This document shows, one piece after another, positions 23,627 to 34,204 of a stretch of DNA of 64,000 bases (positions are counted from its first letter, which is position 1; every line of letters begins with the position of its first letter). This DNA comes from Anniella stebbinsi (lineage: Eukaryota; Chordata; Lepidosauria; Squamata; Anniellidae): the NCBI GenBank assembly GCA_029215795.1, contig JARDYH010000004.1, positions 27,532,001 to 27,596,000 on the forward strand. The letters run 5' to 3'. Made by a program: the position numbers and the translations under genes. Below the pieces are notes generated by a model that saw only the letters and a list, made by a program, of their open reading frames with translations, searched no databases and was not told where the DNA came from.

Positions 23627-24262
23627 GGGAGAGAGGAGCAATGAATTGCACCACCACCACCACCCTGCCCTATAAGGGCAGCCCACGACCACCAGCACCT
23701 CCTGTAGGTGCTCCAGAGAGCCCTGCCAGCTGCTCTCCTGCCGTGGCATGTGCCCCGGCAGGAGAGTGGGCTGGCAGGGCCCTCCATAGCAACTGCACAC
23801 TCAGCGACACTTGCGAGTGCAACTGCCTCAGCAAGTGAGTGGCCACCTGGGCTCTCCGGAGCAGCCACCTGCCCTCTGTTTCGCCCTGAGGGATCCTCAG
23901 AGTGAAACAGAGCATGGGCAACCGCTCTCAGCCGTCCACCCTCTGGCTCGCACTGAGAATCCTCTCAGCGAGAACTGGACAGTGGGTGGGTAAGCTCTCC
24001 AGAGAACATGGCAGCATTGGGAAGGGGAAGGGGGGGGTGCGACAAGGGAAGAGATGGGGAGCACGATGAGGGAAAGGGAAGGGTGCATGACGTAGTGAGT
24101 GGAAGGGGAGCATGATGCAGTAAAGGTCAGGGGATGGGGGCATGTGGCTACAGCAGGAAGAAGGGGCGTGATGCAGCAGCAGCAGCAGCAGCAGCAGTAG
24201 CGCATCTTATCTCCTGCCTCAGGCGGCAAGAGAGCTTGCGCTGGGGATGCATTTCCCAAGTT
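23561..24262. repeat. GC-rich repeat block with (GA)n and (CAG)n
   Basis: (GA)n at 23596-23635, ACC repeats near 23650 and (CAG)n at 24174-24197. Local GC is far above the flanks. ctcctgcctcaggcggcaag near 24210 resembles gttgctgcctcaagcgagcc near 63810, so it may be a dispersed repeat. Several overlapping open frames exist in both strands, none recognisable. Confidence 0.5.
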
Positions 24263-24295
24263 ACTGGTCTACTTTGTTCTTAGTTGTAGCTTAAC

Positions 24296-24540
24296 TATGG
24301 ATGAATTCGGACAACACGATAGTCAATGGTGGGGTAATAATCAACTTTACAGTTGTTCATCTAGGGGGCACTCCCCACATAACATGGTAATAAATAATCA
24401 ACTGTGGTGTGGATTAGGATCAGCGCTGAGTTGACTATGGCAGCATTTGGACGACACGATAGTCAATACAACTGACGATTGTTCCCCCCGCCCCCCAGTT
24501 GCTTATTGTGTCATCCGAATTCAGCCTATAACTCACATGT
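24296..24540. repeat. F6-related foldback repeat (ACGATAGTCAA type)
   Basis: attcggacaacacgatagtc appears at the left and again near 24448; ttgtgtcatccgaattcag is the inverted end at the right. Confidence 0.7.
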
Positions 24541-24792
24541 AGTAATTCCAAAACTGCGTGATAGGAAGTACGTGGCCTTGTTCCTCCATGCCGCAATGCT
24601 TTGATAATAATCTGCCATATTGGTCCGATAGAAAAAGCTTTTCCTTGCTTTAGGCTCTCAAGTAAAACAACTCAATATCTTCAGTTCCTGTATTTTTATC
24701 CTTAAGAGATGCGAACTCGTCTCCTTTCTTCCAACCATAAACCATAGATCAAGCGAGAGAGAAAAGTGCCAGTGAGCTTGAAATCAGACAAA

Positions 24793-24932
24793 CGTGGCCA
24801 GATCTACACCAAGCAGGATATATAACACTTTGAAAGTGGTTTGAAAACGGTATATGGAGTGTGTCCTGGGCCCCAACAGTTGTCAGTGCACTTCAATACT
24901 GTTCTAAAGCAATAGTCTAGATCCTGCCGCAG
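24793..24932. repeat. F4 MITE, partly deleted
   Basis: ggccagatctacaccaagca at the left, ccccaacagttgtcagtgca in the centre and aaagcaatagtctagatcct at the right. Confidence 0.75.
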
Positions 24933-25700
24933 TCTAATTGCCCTTTGCATATGTACTTGGAAGTAAACCTCATTGAGTTCAATGAAGCTTAATCCCTAGA
25001 AAAACATGTTTCAAGCTATAGCTCAAGAGCATTTTTTTCCTGCCAAATACACTCCCCCGCACATTTTTTAAAAGTTTAAGGCTATATGTATGTCTCTATA
25101 GTGCACAGACAGTATTTCTTCTAATGTAAGAAGTGCATCCCTTGGAATTCAATAAATACACACGAGAGGGAGGATAATAATCTGTCCCACAAATAGCTCT
25201 GTCTACAGGTTACAATGATTAGGGCCTTTCAGTTCCAGGGGAATGCATTAAAGAAAGGGGAAAATATCTCGCACATACCTGAGATAAACAGAAGCTTACT
25301 TCTTCATTCTTAACACGTCTTTGTTCCCGGTGAACTAATACAGTGTTGATATGCGTATTCTTTAGCCACGCTGTATATTTTTTTAAAAAAAAGAGGGGTT
25401 CATTTATCAGACCAGATCTGGAACCTTTGTTTAGGTTTTGGAAGTCCTAATATATGGAATAGAAAATCTGTAAAATCCACAAAGAAATCAGGGTGGTTTT
25501 TTAAAAAAACACACAAATAAATAGACATGTCATCATCATCATCATCATCATCATCATTATTATTATTAAAATCCTTGTTTACAATGCTAAAATAAGAGGC
25601 ATTTCCATTTTTGTTGATGAGGAGAGGGAAATACAGTTGGCATAATTGCACAGATCTCTTCTGGCATGTCTACCCAGCTCCCAATCCGGTATGCTCAGTA
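24933..25700. other. Non-coding; F12 scrap and a microsatellite
   Basis: F12 is the short repeat acttggaagtaaacctcatt (24956). Related words are at 46605, 49290 (agaagtaaatcccacagagc), 56155 and 57800. Confidence 0.45.
25530..25567. repeat. (ATC)n/(ATT)n microsatellite
   Basis: Nine CAT units changing to ATT units. Confidence 0.95.
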
Positions 25701-25899
25701 GGTAGAGAAGCCACTTACACATTGCCAAAAAAGAGGACAGAAGAGGATGCAGATTTGCATAAAATTTGCAGATGTTAATGAATATGTATAGATGCAATTT
25801 TTGAAATAATTGCCATAATTGAAATAGTGGGGAAGATTGTGACAAGGGGATCCTTGTGCTTTCTCAGTCTGCTGTGCACGTGCTAATAAGATGTGCAGG
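25701..25899. repeat. F7 repeat copy
   Basis: aagaggacagaagaggatgc and ctttctcagtctgctgtgca match 7900-8090. Confidence 0.55.
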
Positions 25900-26019
25900 T
25901 GTTAAGATGTTTTTAATTGATGCATTAGTTTTTATTTGTTTTAATATTTTATCTATTTTGTGGTCCTTGAGTTTACATTTCTTGTTGTTCCCCGCCTCGA
26001 TCCAGAGGGAGAGGCGGGT

Positions 26020-26072
<53 letters not shown>
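25900..26072 (+). mobile_element. L2-type 3' tail with (AAT)n
   Basis: aagatgtttttaattgatgc through gaggcgggttttaaataaat, then a pure AAT run at about 26030-26072. Near-copy of the tail at 11261-11431. Confidence 0.85.
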
Positions 26073-26084
26073 TGATGGCTCCAA

Positions 26085-26200
26085 AGCTCCTTCTATTCTT
26101 TCTTATGGTTCTTTTTCTTTGAATTGGACTTGGACTTCAAATAAAGGACACCTTCAACTACATGGTTGTCCTCTGTAAGGTAGAACATATGGGCAGCTTG
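26085..26200. repeat. F7 repeat end
   Basis: gaattggacttggacttcaa and gttgtcctctgtaaggtaga. Confidence 0.5.
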
Positions 26201-26261
26201 CCAGTAGAACATTCTGCTAGAATTTCACATGATTTGCAACTTCTCGAATTTCTTTGCATCT

Positions 26262-26405
26262 TCAGCCTTCTCCAAGCTGGTGTCCTCCAGATATGTTGGA
26301 CCACAGATTCTAACATTTCCAGCAAGCATGGACATCAGTCATGCTTCCTGGAAGTGATAGGAGTTGTAATACAACACACCTGGAGGGTAACAGGTTGGAG
26401 AAGGC
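26262..26405. repeat. F1 foldback repeat
   Basis: cttctccaagctggtgtcct / caggttggagaaggctac outer arms; tgataggagttgtaatacaa inside. Confidence 0.78.
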
Positions 26406-27465
26406 TACTCTGGATGGAAAATGGCATAGATCCAGACTTGGTCATGCTTAGAGTAAATCCACTGTAATCAATGATAGAGTCATAACGAACAACTTCCATT
26501 TATTTCGGTGGGTCTACTGAAGCATGACTTCATGTGCATTTCTATGCATGTTTAGATAATTCCCCTGGCTGGGGAATGCTGGGAGTTGCATGACTTTTTT
26601 CTGTCTAAGCATGCATAGGAATGCCCCCTAAATCTAGATCCAACCCAATAACTCTGAGCTAGGTTTCTTTTTTCTTTCTGTCATTTGTTACTGTAAAGGT
26701 AAAATTTATTAGCGTAGATTTTTTAAAAGCAGAATATTCCATGATAAGTAAAGTGAAGTTGAGAATCTGTATTCATATTAGTCACCTGTTGTATAGGAGT
26801 CTTCTTTCTGAATTTGTTAATAATGAGGGAAAAAAGCAGATAGAACTCATATCTTCATTCCAAGAGTTCTATCTCAGAAAACTGTATATAAAAAGGCTAT
26901 TCTTTTCACCAAGTCTTAATAAGCAAGAATCTTCCAGGGTTGTGATGGTGGGTTGGAAATCAAATAAATGCTCAAAATGTGGTTAAAAGCTTTGTACAAA
27001 GGCCTGCCTCTTTTTTTCCCTTTCAAGTGACATTTTTATTTTCATAAACAAAAAAATCAATGTAAAAGCATAACCATCACCAAGCAAGAAATAATGTTTT
27101 GTCAGTGATCAGCATACAACAATACAAATATTTAGAAGTATAGAGTTTAACCCCCTCCCTAAGAATCTATATTTAATTAGGAAGTACCAGTGGGACTGAG
27201 AAGGTTTGTACTGGTTGACAAAAATGATCTGTGAGTGCCAACACGTCATTTTCAGCTACGCTGCTTTGCATGGCCCTATGTTTTTTGGTTAACTTTTCTA
27301 ATAAGTTGATGCATTTTTACTGTTCTTGGGGTTTTATCTTCCTGTTGTTTGTTCCTCTGTTTCTTCTTTTAAGTAATGATGTTTTGGTGTTGCACAATAT
27401 ATTGACTGTACTTTATTGCATATCGTTTTTTCTTTGTTAATGTTGAATGTTTTGGAAAGGCAGGA
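26406..27465. other. Non-coding; F12-like motif then unassigned
   Basis: 26445-26640 has agtaaatccactgtaatcaa and gcatgcataggaatgccccc, F12-like. 26640-27465 has no recognised feature. Confidence 0.45.
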
Positions 27466-29270
27466 TTATATATATAGCCAAAGTTTTCTGGGTGGTTCAC
27501 AACAATTAAAAACATAAAATACAACATAAGGTGGACTATAGAAGTTTAAAACTACATTATAAAATAAAAGTAAAAGCCAAAATAAACATAGCAGCAATAC
27601 AAAGATTTAAAATACAGTAATGGATTTAAAACAGAAACTGAAAGACTAACATGCCTGGGAAAATAAGAGAGTAATCTGGCACTGGAAAGAGTACAACATA
27701 GCTGTCAGATGAGATCCTCTGGGAAGTTCATTCCAAAGCAGGGTGCCACAACAGAAAAGGCCCTATTCTTAGTAGTCACCCACCTCACTTCCTTCGGTGG
27801 GGGCTCCCAGAGAAGGACTGTTGAATGATGTTAGGGTCCAGGCAGGTCAATATGGTTAGAGACAATCCTTCAGGTAACCTGGCCCCAAGCCATTTGGGGC
27901 TTTAACTGTTAGTACCAGCACTTTGAACTGAGCCTGGACCTGAACTGGCAGCCAGGGCAGATGGAAAAGTGCTAGCATAATATAATAATGCTGGCCAGTC
28001 CCCATTAATAATCTAGCTGCCCTATTTTCGACCAGGTGAATTTTCCTGATCATTTTCAAAGGCAGCCTCATGTATAAGGCATCACAGCAATCCAAACAAT
28101 GGATAACTGTAACTAGGCTATCTCTGTCCAGGTAAGGATGTAGTTGGTATATCAGCCTAAGCTGATAAAATGTGCTCTTTGTCAATGAGTCCATCTGTGC
28201 TTTGAGTTACAGTTGTGGGCCCAAGAGCACTCCTAAACTAGGAACCTGATCCATTAGTGGTAGTGCAGCCCAGTCCTGAACAGGTTGAACTTCACTTAGC
28301 TGGGCAGATGAACCACCCACTAACAGTACCTTCATCTTGTCTGGATTGAGTCTCATTTTTTAAGTCCTCATCCAGTCCATTACTATGCCCAGGCATTGAT
28401 TCAGAACAGCCACTGACTGCCTCACCTGGATTTGATGAAAAGGAGAGATAGAGCTGGGTGTCATCCACATATTGATGATACCTCAGCCCATAGCTTTGGA
28501 TAGCCTCCCCCAGGGGCTTCATGTAGATGTTAAACAGCATGGGGGATACAACAGAATCCTGTGGAACCCCATAGCGTTGTTGCCAAAGCACAGACCAATG
28601 ATCCCCCAACACTGCCTTCTGGAATCATCCATCCAAGTAGGAGTGGAACCAGTGCAGTGCCTCCAACTCCCAACCCAGACAACCCAGCTGCTCAGAGGTC
28701 CAAGAGAATCAATAGGGTTACACTCCCCCATTCCTCTACTGGCAAAGGTCATCCAACAGGACAACCAAGGCAGTTTCTGTTCCAAAACTAGGGCTGAAAT
28801 GGATCTAGATAATCAGTTTCATTCAAGGGTGCCTAGAGTTGACCGGCAACTACTGCTCAAGCACTTTGCCCAGGAAAGGGATGTTGGCTACTGGCCTATA
28901 GTTGGTAACATCCTCTGGGTTCAGGTTAGGCTTTTTCAGAAGTGGCCTGATTACTAGGGATGTGCACTGGATCGGACCCGATCCATGATCCGAGTCCGGT
29001 CCAGTGGGAAATCGGATAAATTATCCGATTTCCGATCCAACAGCTGGATTGGCCGATCCAGTCCAAACCGATCCGAAAAGGCTCCAAACCGGTTCGGCGG
29101 ATCGGCGGATCGGCAGGTGCCCACTGGCGCCCACCGCTGCTTCCATTGGCGGGCGCCAGCGGGCCCGCTGGTAGTAGCCGCCGGCGCCGGACGGGAGCGG
29201 ACGGGCCGGGAAGGTAAGCAGGGGGTGCACGGAGGGGAGGAGGGGGCATGCAGAGGGGAGGAGGGGAGCC

Positions 29271-29650
29271 CTTACCTTTCCGGCCCGTCCGCTCCCGTCC
29301 GGCGCCGGCGGCTACTACCAGCGGGCTCCGCGGCCTGCTCCAGGGTGGCGCGCCGGGTGATCACCCGGCGCGCTACTCTAGAGCAAGCTGCAAAGCCGGC
29401 TGGCGGTAGCCGCCGGCACCGGATGGTAGGGAACGGCCCGGAAAGGTGAGGAGGGGGTGCGCGGAGGGGAGGGGGGGTGCTTACCTTTTAGGGACGCCCG
29501 TCCGGCGCCGGCGGCTACTACCAGCGGGCTCCGCGGCCTGCTCCAGGGTGGCGCGCCGGGTGATCACCCGATGCGCTACTCTAGAGCAAGCCGCAAAGCC
29601 GGCTGGCGGTAGCCGCCGGCGCCGGACGGGAGCGAACGGCCCTAAAAGGT
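29271..29650. repeat. Two tandem palindromic CpG-rich units inside the hAT element
   Basis: Two similar units begin with cttacc at 29271 and 29480, a period of about 209 bp. Each is an imperfect inverted repeat: ccggcgccggcggctacta on one arm and the complementary tagccgccggc on the other, with a gcgcgccgggtgatcacccg core at the dyad. The same unit is present four times in the sister element. Confidence 0.85.
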
Positions 29651-29790
29651 AAGCAGTGGCGGGGAAGGGGGCTTACCCCCCCCGGAGCCGTCCGCTTCTA
29701 TCCGCGGGCGCCCGCGGGGCTTACCTGCCGGGGCCGTCCACAGCGGATGGCCCCGGGGGGGAGGGAGTTAGGCCCCCCCTCACCCACCCG

Positions 29791-29852
29791 CCGCCATTTT
29801 TTCCTCATAGACTTGCATTGCAATGCAAGTCTATGGGGAAAAAAAATGGCGG
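29791..29852. repeat. Hairpin: ccgccatttttt / aaaaaatggcgg around a ttgcaa centre
   Basis: A nearly perfect 60-bp inverted repeat centred at about 29820 (cttgcattgcaatgcaag at the dyad). It sits near the right end of the hAT element and recurs at the same relative place in the copy ending at 40376, so it is part of the element. Confidence 0.85.
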
Positions 29853-30066
29853 CCGATCCAAAAATTTACGATTTTTGGATCAGGATCGGACTCGATCCGG
29901 TCCGGGGGGCCTCCGATTTTGTCTGAACCAATCCATGACAAAATTGGAGGTCCCGATCCGGGTCCCGATCCGATCCGGGGGGGCCATGCACACCCCTACT
30001 GATTACTGCCTCCTTTAAAGAGGGTGGCACCACTCCTTCTATCAAAGAGGAGTTTACAACCTTCTT

Positions 30067-31389
30067 GATTTTTTGCTTTTTTCCAGTTTCTCTCTAGTTT
30101 TTAAGATTATGCTGTTGGTTTCTTTGCTCCTTTTTATTCATGGGTTGCCATCTTTTATCGTCATTTGAATTCTAGTTGATTTTTCCTTCTGATTTTGGAT
30201 TCTGGTTTACCTTCCTCTCTCCTCTTCCAATTCCTCCTCATTCTTCTGGTCATATCTTAGACTTGGCAATCTCCCCATTTTGCAATTGCCTCTCATCTTG
30301 ATTTTATTCTTTTTTCCCTTTCAGATCACTATTTTGTTGGTTTTAGACTCTTATATTCCTCTTCTCTTTCTCCTCTATTTTCCAAACATGTTTGAAACTG
30401 TCATTCTTTAGACCAGGCTGGGGAACCTACAGCCACCAGAAGTTGTTGGATTCCAACCCCCATTGGTCCCAGCCAGCATAGCTGATGGACAAGGATGATG
30501 GGAATTGTAGTCCAGCTACATCTGGAGGGCAACATGTTTCCTCACCTTTGCTTTAGATCCTGAGCAGTTTTCAGCTTCAAGTCTTCCTAATCTTTCCCCC
30601 CAACTCTTTTCTCATGATATCCAGATTCTTTTTGTGCTGCACTTTCTCAGACTTCAGAGTCCTTTGCACTTTCCTTTTGATTGCTTAATCCCACTTCTCT
30701 GTAACCTTGGCTGTTTTCTTTCTCATGCTATGTTTCTCCTCCTCACATCAGAGCTGCTGAACATATCGGGCACAAATCTTACTCTCTGCCTGATTCCAGC
30801 AATTATAAATTCATGCTTTCCACGTATTCAGCTGCCTTATTTTGTGCTAATCAATCTTACTTTTCTCATTTTAAGCAGTCTCTCCTCCACTCATCAATGT
30901 CTGCTTGCTGCTTTCAATTCACCTACCTCCTGTGCCTGCTCCTTCATGCATTAATTTGCTCAAATACTTTATTGATTTTTTTGTTTGTTTTTCATTTCCT
31001 ATTACTCTCCCCCTCTTCTGGTTGTTCTCTTCTCCTACTTCTCTGTTTGTCTTATCAAATTTTCTTCCTCCTCTGTTCCTGTAGTTTCCCCATCTGATGT
31101 TGTTTCTCTTCTTTCTTAGAGCCCCGTTGTTCCCTTGTACCAGGTCCAGGTCCAAATGCAGTTCCATCCCATTCTTTTGTTCTTTCCTCTCCAATCTCCA
31201 TCTTCTCCCCCTGGCTTCTGGTATTGTCCGTTTTTGCTTCAAACATGCTGCAGTTTCCCTTCTCCTTTAAAAAATCTTCTTTAGAAAAACCCCTCCTCTA
31301 CACCACTTGGCTTCACGTCCAATTTCGATCCCTGGCATCTCTAGGTAAGGCTTGAAAAGACCCCTGTCAGAAACCCCAGCCGATGCCAG
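30067..31389. other. Pyrimidine-rich non-coding DNA
   Basis: The plus strand is strongly T+C biased over more than 1 kb, interrupted by an F1 repeat at 30413-30550. Frames within it are low complexity. No gene recognised. Confidence 0.5.
30413..30550. repeat. F1 foldback repeat
   Basis: ggctggggaacctacagcca, tggtcccagccagcatagct and gatgggaattgtagtccagc. Confidence 0.82.
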
Positions 31390-31455
31390 TCAATGTATAC
31401 AACATTGAATAAGCTGGGCCAGTTATCTGACATGGTATAAGGCAACTTCCCATGG
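31390..31455 (-). mobile_element. SINE 3' remnant
   Basis: ctgacatggtataaggcaac is the end block of the tRNA SINE seen at 35839. Only about 65 bp remain. Confidence 0.45.
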
Positions 31456-31461
31456 TCCAAT

Positions 31462-31681
31462 CAGTGGAAGCTGTTGGCTCCGATTTCGTTGGGGTGGTGA
31501 ATCCACTCTGTTTTTTAGCCAGGACCAACCAGAACGCTAAAGGAGCTGTCCAAGGTGCTGAACCCAACCCCCCAAAAATGGCTTCAGCACCTTGGATAGT
31601 TCCTTTAGACTTCTGGCTGGTTCTTTCTGAAACTCAGAATGGAATTACAGCTGCACTGAGATCAGAGCCACTGGTTCCACT
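31462..31681. repeat. F2 foldback MITE
   Basis: cagtggaagctgttggctcc to agagccactggttccact, with gctaaaggagctgtccaagg inside. Confidence 0.82.
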
Positions 31682-31811
31682 CTATCTTCCTTGCTTTCAC
31701 TCTTCAGTCCTTCCATTCATCAAGAGCTAATTTTCTTACTAAACCCCATCCTGTTATTTTTAATATATATCTATCCTTTCTCTTTTGTATCCCTCTTCGC
31801 CTTTGTTTTAG

Positions 31812-31985
31812 TATCAGGCTGGCCGCTGTCTTTGTCCAGATTTAAGAAATTATTAAAAACTCATCTTTATTCCCTTGCATTTACTTCTTGGTGTTTTATT
31901 TGAGTTGTTTGATTCTTTTCTAATCATTAGGCTAATAATTTTATAGGTTTTACTTCAACTCCATTGTTTCATTTTATTCTCAAAG
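31812..31985 (+). mobile_element. Possible L2-like LINE 3' fragment
   Basis: The translated end RFKKLLKTHLYSLAFT resembles the C-terminus of L2-clade ORF2, followed by AT-rich 3'UTR-like sequence. Short and degenerate. Confidence 0.5.
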
Positions 31986-32593
31986 CTTTCTCTTCCCTCA
32001 CTCCACCCCTTCAAGGATCCATTCCTTTTGTCCCATTTTTAAAAAAGGTTTTAGTAAGCCTGTAGACAGGGACCTGATAGTTTTAATCATGAACATTGCC
32101 TAGTGTGTTTTGGGCATTTAACATAAGTAATGGTGAGGATCATGCCATTTTTAGCTTTTGAAATATCATGGGCTAGATGCAAAGTCTGGCTTTTGGTATT
32201 GTAAATATATTTTAGTGATTCAAAAAGTTATTCATTCATTATAATTAGTCAAATGTACAGTAAATTTGGGTTTTTTTTCAGAATTATGAATTAACTGACT
32301 GAGTTTGGTATTGAATGAAAGGACATTTCAGAGAACAGAAAACTTGCTTTTCATATACTGCAAACTCCATCCATCCTCTCTTAATTCCTGGAATTTTAGC
32401 AAAAAAATATTTGCTTATCTGAAATGATTTGTCAACAGTTTTAAGGTCTAGAAACTTGTCCTTTATTAAAATTTGAGCAAAGAATTCACTCTCGTGTGTT
32501 GCTGAATCCTGTTGGTTCTTGTCTCAAAGTGAACCCCAGGCATTGCCTAATGCCAGGAGTGTAAGCTGGAGTGCTGGGTTTTCTAAGGAAACA
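31986..32593. other. Non-coding, likely TRHR intron
   Basis: No repeat or exon recognised. Intron assignment follows only from the exon downstream. Confidence 0.4.
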
Positions 32594-32601
32594 TGCCATT
32601 C

Positions 32602-32820
32602 CAATGGAGACTGGTGGCTCCGATTTCGGTGGGCTGTGACTCCATTCTGGATTTTAGTCAAAACCAGTCAGAACTCTAAAGGAGCTATCTAAAGTGTGGA
32701 ACCTTGTCCTCAAAATAGGTTCAGCACCTTGGATAGCTCTTTTAGGGTTCTGGGTGGTTCTGACTGAAACCCAGAATGGATTCACATCCCCACCAAAATT
32801 GGAGCCATCTGCTCACACTG
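32602..32820. mobile_element. F2 foldback MITE with probable 8-bp TSD
   Basis: caatggagactggtggctcc to ggagccatctgctcacactg. Flanks tgccattc (32594-32601) and tgtcgttc (32821-32828) agree at 6 of 8 positions, which supports a hAT-type origin for the F2 family. It lies about 275 bp upstream of the TRHR exon. Confidence 0.78.
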
Positions 32821-32822
32821 TG

Positions 32823-33095
32823 TCGTTCCAGTGTACAGTTTTTGTGTTGCACTAGAAGCCACTTATACAAGCACTATTTCAATGTCATAAGCGGAGAAGA
32901 AGTGTGGAATACTGCCCAATTTGACCCCTATCCTGTTATGCGTCTCTGCCCTGTACTTTTATAAACCCGAATGTTAATCCAGCCAGGCAGTGAATTTCCT
33001 CCTGTTCCCTCCATGATAGCTCATGAAGTATGTCTTCATGCCAATGAAGATGCTGTAAACTCACTTGTTTTGTCTGTCTGTTTGCAACCTCCAAG
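32823..33095 (+). other. 3' end of the TRHR intron
   Basis: Non-coding sequence directly upstream of the exon. It lies between a foldback MITE ending at 32820 and the splice acceptor. No branch point is assigned. The intron must extend further left, because no exon for TM1-TM5 is recognised anywhere upstream. Confidence 0.6.
33076..33095 (+). promoter_or_regulatory. Splice acceptor of the TRHR last exon
   Basis: A T-rich tract (tttgtctgtctgtttgc, about 33069-33085) is followed by AG at 33094-33095, directly before the codon that begins the conserved V-T-K-M-L-A-V-V-V of TM6. The phase is 0. This position agrees with the exon junction known near TM6 in TRHR genes. Confidence 0.8.
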
Positions 33096-33476
33096 GTGAC
33101 AAAGATGCTGGCTGTGGTGGTGATCCTCTTTGCCCTTCTGTGGATGCCGTACCGCACTTTGGTGGTGGTCAACTCCTTCATGGACCCCCCTTACCTGAAC
33201 ATCTGGTTCGTCCTCTTCTGTAGGCTCTGCATCTACCTGAACAGTGCGATAAATCCTATAATTTATAATGTGATGTCTCAAAAGTTTAGAGCTGCCTTCA
33301 AAAAGCTATGCAAATGCAAGCAGAAGAGAACTGAAATCGCCACGCCATACAACGCACCCGTCTTCTACAGCACCATGAAGGACTATTCCCATGATAGTTC
33401 CGAGCACGACGTCACGGAACAAGAAGTTCTCAATGGTTATCCGCCAGCAGCAAGGAAAAGCAACCCTTCCAAATAA
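33096..33476 (+). CDS. TRHR: Thyrotropin-releasing hormone receptor, last coding exon (partial gene)
   Basis: The exon encodes 126 residues, from the start of transmembrane helix 6 to the stop, of a class A Gq-coupled receptor for TRH at the plasma membrane. Seen: TM6 at residues 3-28 with [10 protein letters not shown]7 at about 36-60 with the NPIIY form of NPxxY at 53-57, helix 8 at about 61-77 with possible palmitoylation cysteines C72 and C74, then a hydrophilic Ser/Asp/Glu-rich tail. Tyr19 and Arg43 are 24 residues apart, the spacing of the TRH-contacting Tyr282 and Arg306 of the mammalian receptor. The frame is open from an AG acceptor, so the first codon is a spliced GTG (Val), not an initiator. 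TRHR genes are known to be split near TM6. The tail is unlike the TRHR1 tail I know, so a TRHR2 or TRHR3 paralogue is possible. The TM1-TM5 exon is not seen in this window. Confidence 0.93.
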   Translation: MTKMLAVVVILFALLWMPYRTLVVVNSFMDPPYLNIWFVLFCRLCIYLNSAINPIIYNVMSQKFRAAFKKLCKCKQKRTEIATPYNAPVFYSTMKDYSHDSSEHDVTEQEVLNGYPPAARKSNPSK

Positions 33477-34042
33477 CACCAACTTCCACAGCAACAACCT
33501 CCTACTGAAGCGGTTTCAGGAACAGATGGATAGCATGCTGCCTTCTTAACATGTCCCTCTTTCCATTGGGATGCAATATTGTCAAAAGGCTAATATGGTT
33601 GACTTTAATGTTAACTTAGGATCAACCTTAGTCAGCATTTTGCATCATTGGCTTGTGTAAATAATGTTGTAGTAAATGGAATTTCACGTTATGTATGTGC
33701 CAATACCCCTGTTCAAGCATTCATCCCTCACATAGCTACAATCACGAGAGGGGGACAACGGTGCTGCATTTTACTGACCCCACCCTTCCATCACATTCCT
33801 GTAAACCTGGCCCTAGGGATGACTAAATCTACAAGTTTCGCTTTCTCCTGCATTCAAATTTTTTAAAAAATATATTTCATGTTCTTTCTATCCCAAATAT
33901 GAAGAACTTTGCAAAACTGGGTAAATTCTCTCCCATCGGCACTAGCCAAATTCAATAGGTACAGCTATTCTCAAGATGGAGAGAACCATGATGTACCTGC
34001 CCGGCATAGAGTTGTTGAAGATGAGGAGCCTGTCAGAATAAA
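33477..34042 (+). other. Putative TRHR 3' untranslated region ending near an AATAAA
   Basis: This non-coding stretch follows the TAA stop at 33474-33476. An AATAAA hexamer lies at 34037-34042, about 560 bases after the stop, and no transposon is recognised in between. Assigning it as the transcript end is inference; the real polyadenylation site may be elsewhere. Confidence 0.4.
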
Positions 34043-34204
34043 GAGGTGACAACCTTTATTAAGCGCTATCATGGTTGAATCCACAGGGATCCAAACCCAG
34101 ACTTTTAAGAGCATTCAAAACCCTGGGGCTGGATGCACAAATGGCAGAGTTTCAGTTTCTTCCACATCCATGTTTTTTTTTTAAAAAAATCCCATTCATT
34201 TTGT

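Larger units (their letters stand above)
28955..29998. mobile_element. Non-autonomous hAT-type transposon, CpG-rich, 1044 bp, inserted in an L2 LINE
   Basis: The ends are tagggatgtgcac and, on the reverse complement, taggggtgtgcat. They are flanked by identical 8-bp direct repeats CTGATTAC at 28947-28954 and 29999-30006. An 8-bp TSD with T/CAGGG-type ends is the hallmark of the hAT superfamily. The host L2 copy reads on across the insertion: its sequence resumes with gattactgcctcc. The interior is very GC/CpG-rich, has repeated gatccg motifs near both ends, two palindromic tandem units and a hairpin around ccgccatttttt. No transposase is seen; the open frames inside look like chance products of the composition. 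Sister copy at 38813-40376. Confidence 0.93.
27466..30066 (-). mobile_element. L2-clade LINE, 5'-truncated copy split by a hAT element
   Basis: Parallel to the copy at 18013: a 3' block at about 27470-27560 (gtggttcacaacaattaaaa), then RT C-terminal sequence (27856-28194, LPWLPVQVQAQFKVLVLT) and the RT core (28292-28612) with YVDD at about 28460-28471. It is more degenerate, with many frameshifts and deletions. It is interrupted at 28955-29998 by the hAT insertion and ends about 60 bp beyond it, within the segment between endonuclease and RT. Confidence 0.85.

Noticed and set aside
28985..29449. 154-codon open frame in the first hAT element
   Set aside because: Same compositional reason; Arg/Gly/Ala-rich with no domain.
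1..33000. Upstream TRHR exon (TM1-TM5)
   Set aside because: No frame with GPCR TM1-TM5 signatures (GNxxV, LAxAD, DRY/ERY) is present on the plus strand.
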